A DNA stretch of 64,000 nt from Roseobacter sp. CCS2. GTDB taxonomy: Bacteria; Pseudomonadota; Alphaproteobacteria; Rhodobacterales; Rhodobacteraceae. The position numbers and the translations under genes are program-made. The notes beneath the pieces are model-generated. The model worked only from the letters and a program-made list of their open reading frames with translations, ran no database searches and was not told the origin of the DNA. Shown here piece after piece: positions 54,646-63,263 of the stretch (position 1 is the stretch's first letter; every line of letters begins with the position of its first letter). Location: assembly GCF_000169435.1 (NCBI RefSeq), contig NZ_AAYB01000004.1, positions 124,001-188,000 on the forward strand, in the 5' to 3' direction.

Positions 54646-55746
54646 TTACTTGGCTTTTGCCAATTCAGCCGCTTGTGCCATCCAGTTGTCACGTTCGATG
54701 CGACCTTTGAACTTTATGCGGCTGTCGACCCATGCGATTTCGTCGGCTGTCCATTTCGCAATCTGGTCAAAATGCCAGAAACCCAAGTCATTCAACACAC
54801 CCTCAAGTTTCGGTCCGACACCGCTGATCTTTTTCAGGTCATCAGCACCGCCATCACGCGGGGCAGTCAAGGTTTCGGGCTGTTTTTCGATATCAGGGTT
54901 GGGGTTGGATTTGCCGGTTGGCTTGGCCATCGATTTTGCTGTGGCTTGCTGCTTGGTCACGCCTGTTTCGTCGGCGGGTTTCTTGGCGGCAGGCTTGGGG
55001 TCTGCGGTTTTCTTACCCTTTGGCTTGGCTGGTGCGCCCGTTTTGACCCAAGGGGTCAGCAAGGGCACTTCGGTGCCATCAATCCGCTTGACAGTATCGC
55101 CAATATCACTGGCCAACTGGACACTGGCATTATATTGGGTTTTGCCGCTGTCATGATCTTTAAGACTGGTCAGGCCCTTTAGCGGCTCTGCTGCATAGCG
55201 TCCGTTTTGGGGGCCGGGTGTCGGCACACGACCGGCGGCAAGTTCGTCAATAATTTCGCTCAGACGCTCGGTTGTCAGGTCTTCGTAATAATCCTTGCCG
55301 ATCTGGGCCATAGGCGCATTCGCGCAGGACCCAAGGCATTCAACCTCTTCCCACGAAAATTTGCCATCTGCGGACAGTTCATGCGGTTTGTCAGTGATCT
55401 TGTCTTTGCAGACACCAATCAGATCTTCAGCGCCACAGATCATGCAGGACAGTGTGCCGCAAACCTGAATATGCGCCACGGAACCAACAGGTTGCAGCTG
55501 AAACATAAAGTAGAATGATGCAACTTCGAGCGCGCGGATATAGGCCAGATCAAGCATCGCTGCGACATGTTCAATCGCCGCGCGTGATAGCCACCCTTCC
55601 TGTTCCTGTGCACGCCATAGGATCGGAATAATGGCCGAGGCCTGGCGTCCTTCGGGGAACTTTTTCATCTGCGCCTCAGCCCATTTCTGGTTGTCTGGCG
55701 TGAAAGCAAATGTTTCTGGCTGGTCGTGATAAAGGCGGCGTAGCAT
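54646..55746 (-). CDS. nuoE: NADH-quinone oxidoreductase subunit E with helix-hairpin-helix tail
   Basis: The first 180 residues are a normal NuoE: helices [20 protein letters not shown], the thioredoxin-like [2Fe-2S] (N1a) ligands in [15 protein letters not shown] and [16 protein letters not shown]. It then runs on to 366 residues: a Lys/Pro/Ala-rich linker (about 235-290) and a C-terminal domain [20 protein letters not shown] with [20 protein letters not shown]. The same domain is found in the next gene and, from general knowledge, at the end of alphaproteobacterial ribosomal protein L21. The 188 bp after its stop show no gene. Confidence 0.94.
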   Translation of the reverse strand: MLRRLYHDQPETFAFTPDNQKWAEAQMKKFPEGRQASAIIPILWRAQEQEGWLSRAAIEHVAAMLDLAYIRALEVASFYFMFQLQPVGSVAHIQVCGTLSCMICGAEDLIGVCKDKITDKPHELSADGKFSWEEVECLGSCANAPMAQIGKDYYEDLTTERLSEIIDELAAGRVPTPGPQNGRYAAEPLKGLTSLKDHDSGKTQYNASVQLASDIGDTVKRIDGTEVPLLTPWVKTGAPAKPKGKKTADPKPAAKKPADETGVTKQQATAKSMAKPTGKSNPNPDIEKQPETLTAPRDGGADDLKKISGVGPKLEGVLNDLGFWHFDQIAKWTADEIAWVDSRIKFKGRIERDNWMAQAAELAKAK

Positions 55747-55842
55747 CAGGTCTTTCCGGTCACATCATTACGGTGAACGCGCGTCCACCAAATTTTCATG
55801 TCTCCCCTAACACACCGGCCACGCCGGGCAAGGGATTTGTCG

Positions 55843-56151
55843 TCAGGCACAAACCCCTGAGGTGACACGGAACGCCGCGCCATCAATCTCGCCTCGCCCT
55901 TCGGCGCGCAATTCTGTCATCACCCGCGCAAGGTCTTCGCGCGACAGCACGGCATCAGCCATAATGACATCCGTATTCGCACTGGTCAGCGCACAGCCGT
56001 TTGCCGCCACGCTGGTCACAAAACGCGCCTTTGCGGACTGGGGCGCATCAATTGGTTCAGGATCAGGCGCCGGTGCAGGCGCTGGCACCATAATTGGCAC
56101 AGCACAGGCCGACAGTGTCAAACAAGCAACGATGGTCATGGAACGGATCAT
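55843..56151 (-). CDS. Small Pro-rich lipoprotein between nuoD and nuoE
   Basis: The 102-residue protein has lipobox LSAC, a short Pro/Ala-rich tether (VPAPAPAPDPEPIDAPQ) and a compact domain with two Cys (ANGCALTS and SGVCA at the very end). It contains MADAVLSREDLARVMTELRA, a helix seen in several small periplasmic proteins of this order. The function is unknown. It lies 15 bp after the two-helix gene and 96 bp before nuoE on the same strand. Confidence 0.7.
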   Translation of the reverse strand: MIRSMTIVACLTLSACAVPIMVPAPAPAPDPEPIDAPQSAKARFVTSVAANGCALTSANTDVIMADAVLSREDLARVMTELRAEGRGEIDGAAFRVTSGVCA

Positions 56152-56166
56152 GTTAGGATTCCCTTA

Positions 56167-56364
56167 TCAATTTTCAGCCGTCGGTGGTGCGATGTTGAAC
56201 ACATCAGTCAGACCGTAGACCAGTATAAACACAGACACGGCCAATCCGGTCACACCACCAATAAAGATACCGGCCATTTTGCCACGAAACATCCGCGATA
56301 CAAGCGCCGAGACGAAAAACCCCAAGGCCACAAGCAGCCCCAGCAGAAGGTCACCCATCGTCAT
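56167..56364 (-). CDS. Small two-helix membrane protein after nuoD
   Basis: This 65-residue protein starts [20 protein letters not shown], then a basic loop RMFRGK, and a second helix [20 protein letters not shown], ending [12 protein letters not shown]. The ATG at 56364 overlaps the nuoD stop (ATGA); a second ATG two codons on is also possible. No family is known to me. Size and coupling make it a candidate accessory or assembly factor of complex I, by inference only. Confidence 0.65.
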   Translation of the reverse strand: MTMGDLLLGLLVALGFFVSALVSRMFRGKMAGIFIGGVTGLAVSVFILVYGLTDVFNIAPPTAEN

Positions 56365-57599
56365 CTGTCGATCTCGCCAAATACCACGTCCATCGTCCCG
56401 ATAATTGCACTGACATCCGCCAACTGGTGGCCCTTGCAAATATAGTCCATCGCCTGAAGATGAAGATACCCCGGCGCGCGCAGCTTGGCACGATATGGCT
56501 GATTGGTGCCATCAGCCACCAGATACACGCCAAATTCGCCTTTGGGCGCTTCGACGGCGGCATAGACTTCGCCTGCGGGCACGTGGAACCCTTCGGTGTA
56601 AAGTTTGAAGTGATGGATCAGCGCTTCCATTGAGGTTTTCATCTCACCGCGTGTTGGCGGGGTCATCTTGCCCCGCGCCATCACATCGCCCTTTTCATGG
56701 CGCAGCTTTTCGCAGGCTTGGCGGATGATATGGGTCGACTGGCGCATTTCCTCCATCCGGCAGAGATAGCGATCATAGCAGTCGCCGTTCTTGCCAACAG
56801 GCACCTGAAATTCAAACTCGTCATAGCATTCATAAGGCTGTGCGCGGCGCAAATCCCATGCAAGGCCGGATCCCCGGACCATCACACCAGAGAAACCCCA
56901 GTCCTGAATGTCTTCCTCGGTCACGATACCGATATCGGCGTTGCGTTGTTTGAAAATCCGGTTCTCGGTCAGCAGACCGTCGATATCGTCAAGGACCTTT
57001 GGGAATTCAATGGCCCAAGTATCAATGTCTTCCACCAGTTGATCTGGCAGGTCCTGGTGGACACCGCCGGGGCGAAAGTAGGCTGCGTGCAAGCGGGCAC
57101 CGCAGGCCCGTTCGTAAAAGATCATCAGCTTTTCACGTTCTTCAAACCCCCAAAGCGGCGGGGTCAGTGCACCCACGTCCATGGCTTGCGTGGTCACGTT
57201 CAGCAGGTGGGACAGAATGCGCCCAATCTCCGAATACAGCACGCGGATCAGCGACGCGCGGCGCGGTACTTCGGTGCCGGTCAGCCGTTCAATGGCCAGA
57301 CACCACGCATGTTCCTGGTTCATGGGCGCCACATAGTCCAACCGGTCCAAGTACGGCAGGTTTTGCAGATAGGTGCGCGACTCCATCAGCTTTTCCGTAC
57401 CACGGTGCAGCAGGCCGATGTGCGGATCGCAGCGTTCTACAATTTCGCCATCCAGTTCCAGCACCAGACGCAACACGCCGTGGGCTGCCGGGTGTTGCGG
57501 GCCGAAGTTGATGTTGAAGTTTCTGATCTGCTGCTCATCAGTAGCCGCATCAGATGATCCATCATCATAGGTATTTACACGGATATCACCGTCCATCAT
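56361..57599 (-). CDS. nuoD: NADH-quinone oxidoreductase subunit D
   Basis: This 412-residue subunit forms the quinone site with NuoB and NuoH. Typical segments are [20 protein letters not shown], with the quinone-ligand His, [20 protein letters not shown] and [15 protein letters not shown]. The C-terminal FGEIDR ends at the quinone cavity. It is separate from NuoC (no fusion). Two unrelated genes lie between nuoC and nuoD. Its start is ATG-ATG (MMDGD); either Met may be used. Confidence 0.97.
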   Translation of the reverse strand: MMDGDIRVNTYDDGSSDAATDEQQIRNFNINFGPQHPAAHGVLRLVLELDGEIVERCDPHIGLLHRGTEKLMESRTYLQNLPYLDRLDYVAPMNQEHAWCLAIERLTGTEVPRRASLIRVLYSEIGRILSHLLNVTTQAMDVGALTPPLWGFEEREKLMIFYERACGARLHAAYFRPGGVHQDLPDQLVEDIDTWAIEFPKVLDDIDGLLTENRIFKQRNADIGIVTEEDIQDWGFSGVMVRGSGLAWDLRRAQPYECYDEFEFQVPVGKNGDCYDRYLCRMEEMRQSTHIIRQACEKLRHEKGDVMARGKMTPPTRGEMKTSMEALIHHFKLYTEGFHVPAGEVYAAVEAPKGEFGVYLVADGTNQPYRAKLRAPGYLHLQAMDYICKGHQLADVSAIIGTMDVVFGEIDR

Positions 57600-57602
57600 G
57601 GC

Positions 57603-58499
57603 TCAAGCCCTCGCTAAATTGTCTTGCCACCGCTGTGGCAGGGGGCCGACATTGCGGGCCACCCATTCATAGTGTTCATTCAAAAGCCCCAGCGCACGGG
57701 GGCGTAGTTTGTCCAGCATCACGACCTCTGGCCCTTCGTTGGCCGGGCGCGCGACTGCCGGCTTTGCCGGTTTGATCCCAAGAAAGGCGCAAAGTTTGGC
57801 CAGCCCTTCGGATGTAAACATGTCCTCTGCGAACTGGATCAACAAACGCTCTTGCGGGATCACCCGGCGCAGTTTGCGAATGATCTTAGGGTAATCACCG
57901 CGCTCAAGGATATGCGTCTCATGGCCCCGGTTAAGGATACGGTAAAGGATGTTGTTTGACTTCTTCTCGTACTGTTCGTGTTCCTGCCGCTGGCGGCGGG
58001 CCTGCATACGGATATGCGACCACAGCCGGTCCAGTGGATCACGGACAAGGTAGAGGAATTTGGTATTGGGTGACAAGTCGCGCATACGCGCAAGGTCTTC
58101 ATCTGACAGGGTGGCGTAGTTTGGGGTGATGTCAGCGATCACCTGCGCGGTATCACGTCCATCCATCAGCCATGCGGCATAGGCGCTGTCATTGCTGCGA
58201 TCACCTTCGAGCGTCTCAAGCAAGGCTTTCATTTCGTTGATGCGGCGGTCCATATTTTCAACCTGCCAGCCGCGCCCCTCGTCATTGGCCTTGTCCTTTG
58301 CGACACGCATCTCGCGCAGGCGCACGCGATATGCGACCAATTGCTTTTCACAGCGATCCGCATCGAAGGTATCCCAATAATGGGCCTCTTTCACCGCAGG
58401 CATGGCGCAATCGGGATGATCATGCAGATAGCGATAAAGCCAGGTGGTGCCTGCTTTGGTGGCGCCAACACAATAAAGAAGGGTGGGTGCCGTCATCAA
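57603..58499 (-). CDS. Sulfotransferase-family protein inserted between nuoC and nuoD
   Basis: The 298-residue protein has the PAPS-binding P-loop near the start (YCVGATKAGTTWLYRYLHDH) and the 3'-phosphate site YLVRDPLDRLWSHIRMQARR around residues 148-168. These are the two hallmarks of sulfotransferases that move sulfate from PAPS to carbohydrate or other acceptors. The acceptor is unknown. It overlaps the upstream GFA gene by 4 bp and ends 3 bp before nuoD, so it is fully within the complex I operon. A role with complex I is not evident; it may be a passenger. Confidence 0.85.
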   Translation of the reverse strand: MMTAPTLLYCVGATKAGTTWLYRYLHDHPDCAMPAVKEAHYWDTFDADRCEKQLVAYRVRLREMRVAKDKANDEGRGWQVENMDRRINEMKALLETLEGDRSNDSAYAAWLMDGRDTAQVIADITPNYATLSDEDLARMRDLSPNTKFLYLVRDPLDRLWSHIRMQARRQRQEHEQYEKKSNNILYRILNRGHETHILERGDYPKIIRKLRRVIPQERLLIQFAEDMFTSEGLAKLCAFLGIKPAKPAVARPANEGPEVVMLDKLRPRALGLLNEHYEWVARNVGPLPQRWQDNLARA

Positions 58500-58924
58500 T
58501 TGTCACCGTCAGGCATGTAATGCGCAAAAACCTCAGCCTCGGTCATGGTCTTTGTCTTAGCTGCCAGCGCATAGTTGTCCGGCTTTTTGTCGATGAAAAC
58601 CTGCATGCCAATTTCAAACTGGCTTGGGTCTTCGAAGGTCTGAATAGAGACATGCTGGTTCTGGCCGTCTTGCGTTTGCCATAACAAAGACGATCCGCAA
58701 TCCTTGCAGAACAACCGCTCACCCCATTCGGACCCCTTATAAGACCCCACAGGCGCACCGTCTGCAAACACGACGGATGACCCACAGTCGACGGATATAT
58801 ACATCCCGCCTGACCACTTGCGACACATGCCACAGTGGCAGGCCCCTGCCCCCAGACCACCGGGCGTTGGCGTCGCGGTAAATACGCAAGCACCACACAT
58901 ACATTTGCCCGGCAAAGCTGTCAT
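58496..58924 (-). CDS. GFA-family zinc protein between nuoC and nuoD
   Basis: The 142-residue protein carries the zinc motifs of the glutathione-dependent formaldehyde-activating (GFA/CENP-V) family: GKCMCGACVF, then ACHCGMCRKWSGG, then LFCKDCGSSLLW. The family name comes from an enzyme said to join formaldehyde and glutathione, but most members are of unknown function. The start at 58924 shares one base with the nuoC stop. It overlaps the sulfotransferase start by 4 bp, so the two genes form an inserted, coupled pair. Confidence 0.88.
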   Translation of the reverse strand: MTALPGKCMCGACVFTATPTPGGLGAGACHCGMCRKWSGGMYISVDCGSSVVFADGAPVGSYKGSEWGERLFCKDCGSSLLWQTQDGQNQHVSIQTFEDPSQFEIGMQVFIDKKPDNYALAAKTKTMTEAEVFAHYMPDGDN

Positions 58925-59535
58925 CAGCCCGCTTTCTCGTCTGTCTTCTCGTCCCCCGGTAGGATGTATTCCGCACCCTCCCATGGCGACATGAAATCGA
59001 ACTGGCGGTATTCCTGCACAAGGCTGACGGGTTCATAGACCACGCGCTTTTGCACTTCATCATACCGCACTTCGGTATAGCCCGTTGTCGGGAAATCCTT
59101 GCGCAGCGGGTGCCCGCGGAACCCATAATCGGTCAGAATGCGGCGCAGATCGGGGTGGCCGGAAAACAGGATACCAAACATATCAAACACTTCGCGTTCA
59201 AACCAATTGGCCGAAGGGTGGACGGACATAATCGAGGGCAGCATATCTTCTTCGCGGATCTGCACCCGCAAGCGGATACGGTGGTTCTGATACATGCTGA
59301 GGAAGTGATAGACGACATCAAAGCGCTTGGCGCGGCTGGGATAATCCACAGCCGTGATATCAACAAGCGACGAGAATCTGCAGGTCGCGTCGTTCTTAAG
59401 GAATTCAACAAAACTGACCAGCGAGGATGGGGCGACGGTCACCGTCAACTCATCATGAGCCACGTCCCACGACAAAACGCAATCAGTGCGTTTCAGCTCA
59501 AGATGTGTGCCGAGTTCTTGCAGGGCCTCTGTCAT
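58924..59535 (-). CDS. nuoC: NADH-quinone oxidoreductase subunit C
   Basis: This 203-residue subunit stabilises the peripheral arm next to NuoD. Landmarks are [40 protein letters not shown], with the hallmark WFEREVFDM, and [20 protein letters not shown]. It is separate from NuoD. The start overlaps the nuoB stop by 4 bp. The C-terminus ends in an acidic/Lys stretch ([11 protein letters not shown]). Confidence 0.96.
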   Translation of the reverse strand: MTEALQELGTHLELKRTDCVLSWDVAHDELTVTVAPSSLVSFVEFLKNDATCRFSSLVDITAVDYPSRAKRFDVVYHFLSMYQNHRIRLRVQIREEDMLPSIMSVHPSANWFEREVFDMFGILFSGHPDLRRILTDYGFRGHPLRKDFPTTGYTEVRYDEVQKRVVYEPVSLVQEYRQFDFMSPWEGAEYILPGDEKTDEKAG

Positions 59536-60062
59536 CGTACAATCGTCCCAGTCCGGCGCATTTTGCGCTGCAATTGTAGGATACCATACAGCAACGCCTC
59601 TGCTGTTGGCGGGCAGCCCGGCACATAGACGTCCACCGGCACGATCCGGTCACAGCCACGCACCACGGAATAGCTGTAGTGATAGTACCCACCACCATTG
59701 GCGCAGGACCCCATTGAGATCACATAACGCGGCTCTGGCATCTGGTCGTAGACCTTGCGCAGCGCAGGTGCCATTTTATTGGTCAACGTGCCTGCCACGA
59801 TCATCAGATCAGACTGGCGCGGGGATGCACGCGGGGCCGTGCCAAACCGCTCAAGGTCATAGCGCGGCATGGATGTGTGCATCATTTCCACAGCACAACA
59901 GGCCAGACCAAAGGTCATCCAGTGCAGCGATCCAGTGCGCGCCCAATTCACAATGTCGGCGGTCGAGGTCACAAGGAAACCCTTGTCCTGCAGCTCTGAA
60001 TTGATCAGCTGCGCGCCGTGCTCTTTATCGGCCCCAACGGAGGTTCCGGTCATCACGCCCAT
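59532..60062 (-). CDS. nuoB: NADH-quinone oxidoreductase subunit B
   Basis: This 176-residue subunit carries cluster N2, which passes electrons to quinone. Ligands are the tandem cysteines in [15 protein letters not shown], the Cys in [15 protein letters not shown] and the Cys in [15 protein letters not shown]. The ATG at 60062 follows GGGAG. Unusually it is not next to nuoA: a diguanylate cyclase gene on the other strand lies between them. It must therefore use read-through from nuoA or its own promoter in 60063-60315. Confidence 0.97.
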   Translation of the reverse strand: MGVMTGTSVGADKEHGAQLINSELQDKGFLVTSTADIVNWARTGSLHWMTFGLACCAVEMMHTSMPRYDLERFGTAPRASPRQSDLMIVAGTLTNKMAPALRKVYDQMPEPRYVISMGSCANGGGYYHYSYSVVRGCDRIVPVDVYVPGCPPTAEALLYGILQLQRKMRRTGTIVR

Positions 60063-60092
60063 GAAGGCTCTCCCATGGCTTTATTCCCGATA

Positions 60093-60123
60093 TTGACCTA
60101 TGCCCTGCCCCGTTGAAGGTCAA
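60093..60123 (-). promoter_or_regulatory. Inverted repeat and weak promoter before nuoB
   Basis: TTGACCT-N17-AGGTCAA is a perfect 7 bp inverted repeat 31 bp upstream of nuoB. On the minus strand its TTGACC could serve as a -35 box with CATAGG 15 bp later as a poor -10. It is the best promoter or operator candidate in the 253 bp gap between nuoB and the cyclase gene; the rest of the gap shows nothing definite. Confidence 0.35.
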
Positions 60124-60315
60124 GCGAGCAACTGCGCAACGCGTCATTATGGCTTGACCAGAAATAGCGTGACCCACGCAACATCATACGCGCGCTTGCG
60201 GACCTGCAATGTATGAGATGTCACGGTCGACAAACCACGATCAGTTCTTAGTAATTCAATAACCTTCACCTGCTAGTTTGCACGACGCGGACGCAATTGT
60301 GGTGCGGCAATCAAA

Positions 60316-61749
60316 ATGCAAATGGGACATACACGCAGGATTTATGCCGCACTTATCGGTTCAAGTGGCATCGCGATCGTGGCAATTTTTGGCGTTTTGT
60401 TCTGGATGACCTATGTCACAAACGCCGTTGCGCGCGACGAATCCCTGTACCGGATGAACACCGGGCTTAAGTCGTATTTCGAAAACCTCCGCGAAGACGC
60501 CGCCTTTTTTGCGCATTGGACCGTAGGATACGAAGTCCTGGTCGAGGATGACCCGGCAACCGTGGAAAGCAGGGTCGGCGTGGCGGTCACGGTCGACCAA
60601 CAGTTTTCGCAGATGTATATCACGGACCCTGACGGTGTGCCGCGCTATGCCTATGCCAGCGGAATTCCGGGATCCGATTTAAGCATCGTGAACCCGCAAG
60701 TTGTTGAAATCGCCCGCGCCGAGCTGGATAAGTTATTGCCGGATTTGCAAGCAACCCATGCAGGTTTGGCCCGTATTGACGGTGCTCTTGTCATGATCCT
60801 TGCGGCCAGAACGCAACCGCTGGAAGGCACATCACCCGAACCAAGTATTTTTGACGATGCAGACCTGACGCAAGCCGATATGCCACTGACAATTCTGACG
60901 CAGGTGGCGCAGGACGACATCATCAAGGATTTTCGCGTTTACACGCAGGTTGACGCGCTGTCTTTGTATGACCCAAGTGCGACGATCCCCCCGGACCGCA
61001 CGGTCGCATCGCTGTCAGATGTACGCGGCAACCCGATTGTCACGCTCGCTTGGCAAGCCCCACGGCCCGCTGATCAACCCTTGCGTCAAGTCTTGCCAAC
61101 AGTCGCAGGTATTTCGCTTTTGCTTATCGCCACGGCACTGATCATCGCCCGTGCCACGGCCCAGCAAACAATAGCGCTATCGCAGGCCCGCCAAACGGCG
61201 CGCACCGATCATTTAACCGGCCTATTCAACAGACAAGGCCTAGATGAAATCATCGCATCAGCCGCCGTGAAAGAGGCGCTGGCAAGGGGCCATTTGGCTG
61301 CCTTGTATCTTGATCTGAATGGCTTCAAAGCGCTCAATGATGCTGAAGGACATGAGGCCGGCGACATCGCCTTGCAGCTAACGGCGGATCGGCTGAACCA
61401 ATCGGTCCGATCATCAGATTATCTTGCCCGGCTTGGCGGCGACGAATTTCTGTGTCTTCTGATTGACGAAAAACCGCGGCATGCGGCGCGCTTTGTTGTA
61501 ACGCGCATATTGGAATTGACGTCGCGCCCGATCCAGATCGAAAACAGATCTTATGACGTTCTGCCGTCAATCGGCGTGGCATTCGCGGACGGCACCCTCT
61601 CTTGGGAAGAGGTCATGAACTTTGCCGATACGGCGATGTATGTTGCCAAAAGCAAGCAAACGACAGAACCTGTCTTTTACAGCCCCAACATGCAACGGCC
61701 CACGCGGCAGCACAAACCACTACGCATTGTAGAACAGCAGACCGGCTAA
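60316..61749 (+). CDS. Membrane diguanylate cyclase with periplasmic CHASE4-like sensor
   Basis: The 477-residue protein begins with a first helix (IAIVAIFGVLFWMTYVTNAV) and continues with a periplasmic sensor of about 240 residues (NLREDAAFFAHWTVGYEVLV is typical of CHASE4). A second helix follows (GISLLLIATALIIARATAQQ), then a GGDEF domain with RTDHLTGLFNRQGLDEII, LYLDLNGFKALND and intact ARLGGDEFL. It makes cyclic di-GMP from GTP. No EAL domain and no clear RxxD inhibitory site were seen. The gene is antisense to the nuo operon between nuoA and nuoB, with only 16 bp to the convergent nuoA. ATG 60322 is an alternative start. Confidence 0.92.
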   Translation: MQMGHTRRIYAALIGSSGIAIVAIFGVLFWMTYVTNAVARDESLYRMNTGLKSYFENLREDAAFFAHWTVGYEVLVEDDPATVESRVGVAVTVDQQFSQMYITDPDGVPRYAYASGIPGSDLSIVNPQVVEIARAELDKLLPDLQATHAGLARIDGALVMILAARTQPLEGTSPEPSIFDDADLTQADMPLTILTQVAQDDIIKDFRVYTQVDALSLYDPSATIPPDRTVASLSDVRGNPIVTLAWQAPRPADQPLRQVLPTVAGISLLLIATALIIARATAQQTIALSQARQTARTDHLTGLFNRQGLDEIIASAAVKEALARGHLAALYLDLNGFKALNDAEGHEAGDIALQLTADRLNQSVRSSDYLARLGGDEFLCLLIDEKPRHAARFVVTRILELTSRPIQIENRSYDVLPSIGVAFADGTLSWEEVMNFADTAMYVAKSKQTTEPVFYSPNMQRPTRQHKPLRIVEQQTG

Positions 61750-61765
61750 CCGCGCCGATCACACA

Positions 61766-62131
61766 TCATTCCCACTCAAGCGCGCCTTTTTTCCATTCGT
61801 ATGCAAAACCGATGGTCAGCACGCCAAGGAACACCATCATCGACCAAAAGCCAACCATGCTGACGTCTTGGAATGCAACCGCCCATGGGAACAGGAACGC
61901 CACCTCAAGATCGAAAATGATAAAAAGGATCGCAACCAGATAGAAGCGCACATCGAATTTCATCCGGGCATCATCGAAGGCGTTAAAACCACATTCATAG
62001 GCCGACACTTTTTCAGGGTCAGGGTTACGCACTGCAACGATGGCAGCAGCAAGGATCAGGATCAGGCCCAGCGCAATCGCAAGCCCCAGAAAGATCATGA
62101 TCGGCAGGTATTCGGATAGCATGTCCTGCAA
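61766..62131 (-). CDS. nuoA: NADH-quinone oxidoreductase subunit A
   Basis: This 121-residue, three-helix membrane subunit of complex I has [20 protein letters not shown], the hallmark loop with its Cys, [20 protein letters not shown] and [14 protein letters not shown]. The start is probably TTG 62131 (QDMLSEYLP follows), because AAGGAC lies six bases upstream; the ATG at 62122 is the alternative, where AGGAC would abut the codon. A good promoter lies at 62188-62216. The next gene downstream is an opposite-strand diguanylate cyclase, not nuoB. Confidence 0.93.
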   Translation of the reverse strand: MQDMLSEYLPIMIFLGLAIALGLILILAAAIVAVRNPDPEKVSAYECGFNAFDDARMKFDVRFYLVAILFIIFDLEVAFLFPWAVAFQDVSMVGFWSMMVFLGVLTIGFAYEWKKGALEWE

Positions 62132-62187
62132 GGTGTTGTCCTTTCGGCTCGGCACACGACAAGGCGCGCCGTCTGTTGGCTGCCTGT

Positions 62188-62216
62188 TGCATACCTTTGA
62201 CACCCCACAGGGTCAA
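62188..62216 (-). promoter_or_regulatory. Candidate nuo operon promoter
   Basis: On the minus strand TTGACC (62216-62211) and TATGCA (62193-62188) are separated by 17 bp. This is a good alphaproteobacterial housekeeping spacing, about 57 bp before the nuoA start codon. Confidence 0.5.
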
Positions 62217-62253
62217 CCAAGCGGCGTGTCATGAAAGACCAAATTAGGCGAAT

Positions 62254-63195
62254 TTATTCGGCGCGTTTCGCGACCTGCGGGCGTGGCGACAAAATCATGC
62301 CAGCAACCGACAACAACGAAATACCATGCGCCAGACCGTTGGCGCGGGCATCATGGCCAAGAATGATATCCGACATCTCGGTCAGGTTATCGGCTTGCTG
62401 GTCTGTCAGCCAAAACAGGGCGTGCATGCCAGTGGTGAAATCACCTGGCATATCGGTCACCTCAATCCGGCACCCGTCTGGTGCGGGGGCAAATGATTGT
62501 GATGTCACTGTCACTGACCCGTTGGGCAATACAATCATCACATCATGCTGCTGTTCGGTCGTGTTCAGCACCTTTGCGTCCACTTTCACAACCAAAGGCT
62601 GGTCGGGATTTTCCGGGTCTGCGACGTGATGTGATGCCACAGCCACATCAAAAAACCCGTTCTCATCCGCAGCACCGGTCAAAACGCGACCACGGCGTGT
62701 TTGCGGCTGCAAAGCACACTGGCGGCGCGCCACCATGGCCGAGCATGGCAAATCCAGACGTGTTTTTAACCGCAGACGCAGCACCGGTCCGCTGTAGGCA
62801 AGTGTGTTCAAGGCGATCTGCAACAGTGCCATCAGCACACCCATCGCCGCAACGGCAAGTGCGACAAGGATCACAAGTGCGGCGGTCTGATGCGGCGCTG
62901 GTGCCCATGCCGCAACGATCTTGATCACAGGCATCGCGACAACCAAAGCCGTTACCGACAATGACAAGCTGATCGTTTCCAGCGTGACATTGGGAAACAG
63001 CACAACGTGCCCGACAACAAGTAGCGCAACCGCCATTGACGCAATCGTCGCCCGCTCTGGCGACAAGACCGCCGGATCAAACAAAGCAAGCCCAAGCATC
63101 ACCACAACCGGAACAGCAACCGCAACCGCAATCAAACGGCGCAAGCGCATAACACGGTAAACAATTTGTTCACTTGTGGGCCATACAAACGGCAT
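62254..63195 (-). CDS. Membrane protein of unknown function upstream of nuoA
   Basis: This 313-residue protein has four or five hydrophobic helices in the first 135 residues (for example LIAVAVAVPVVVMLGLALFD and TAALVILVALAVAAMGVLMA). A soluble beta-rich C-terminal domain follows (VLTGAADENGFFDVAVASHH and EQQHDVMIVLPNGSVTVTSQ). No family is recognised. It is on the same strand as nuoA with 122 bp between, including the nuoA promoter. It is probably a separate unit. Confidence 0.65.
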   Translation of the reverse strand: MPFVWPTSEQIVYRVMRLRRLIAVAVAVPVVVMLGLALFDPAVLSPERATIASMAVALLVVGHVVLFPNVTLETISLSLSVTALVVAMPVIKIVAAWAPAPHQTAALVILVALAVAAMGVLMALLQIALNTLAYSGPVLRLRLKTRLDLPCSAMVARRQCALQPQTRRGRVLTGAADENGFFDVAVASHHVADPENPDQPLVVKVDAKVLNTTEQQHDVMIVLPNGSVTVTSQSFAPAPDGCRIEVTDMPGDFTTGMHALFWLTDQQADNLTEMSDIILGHDARANGLAHGISLLSVAGMILSPRPQVAKRAE

Positions 63196-63263
63196 TGCTG
63201 TCTCCTCTTTGAGGTACAGAATGCCCTGCGAAATCGGTCAGAAGTGAGACGCAATTCTGACGA

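Noticed and set aside
56697-57557. Plus-strand frame of 286 codons opposite nuoD
   Set aside because: It is antisense to a fully conserved nuoD and has no start signal or recognisable motif.
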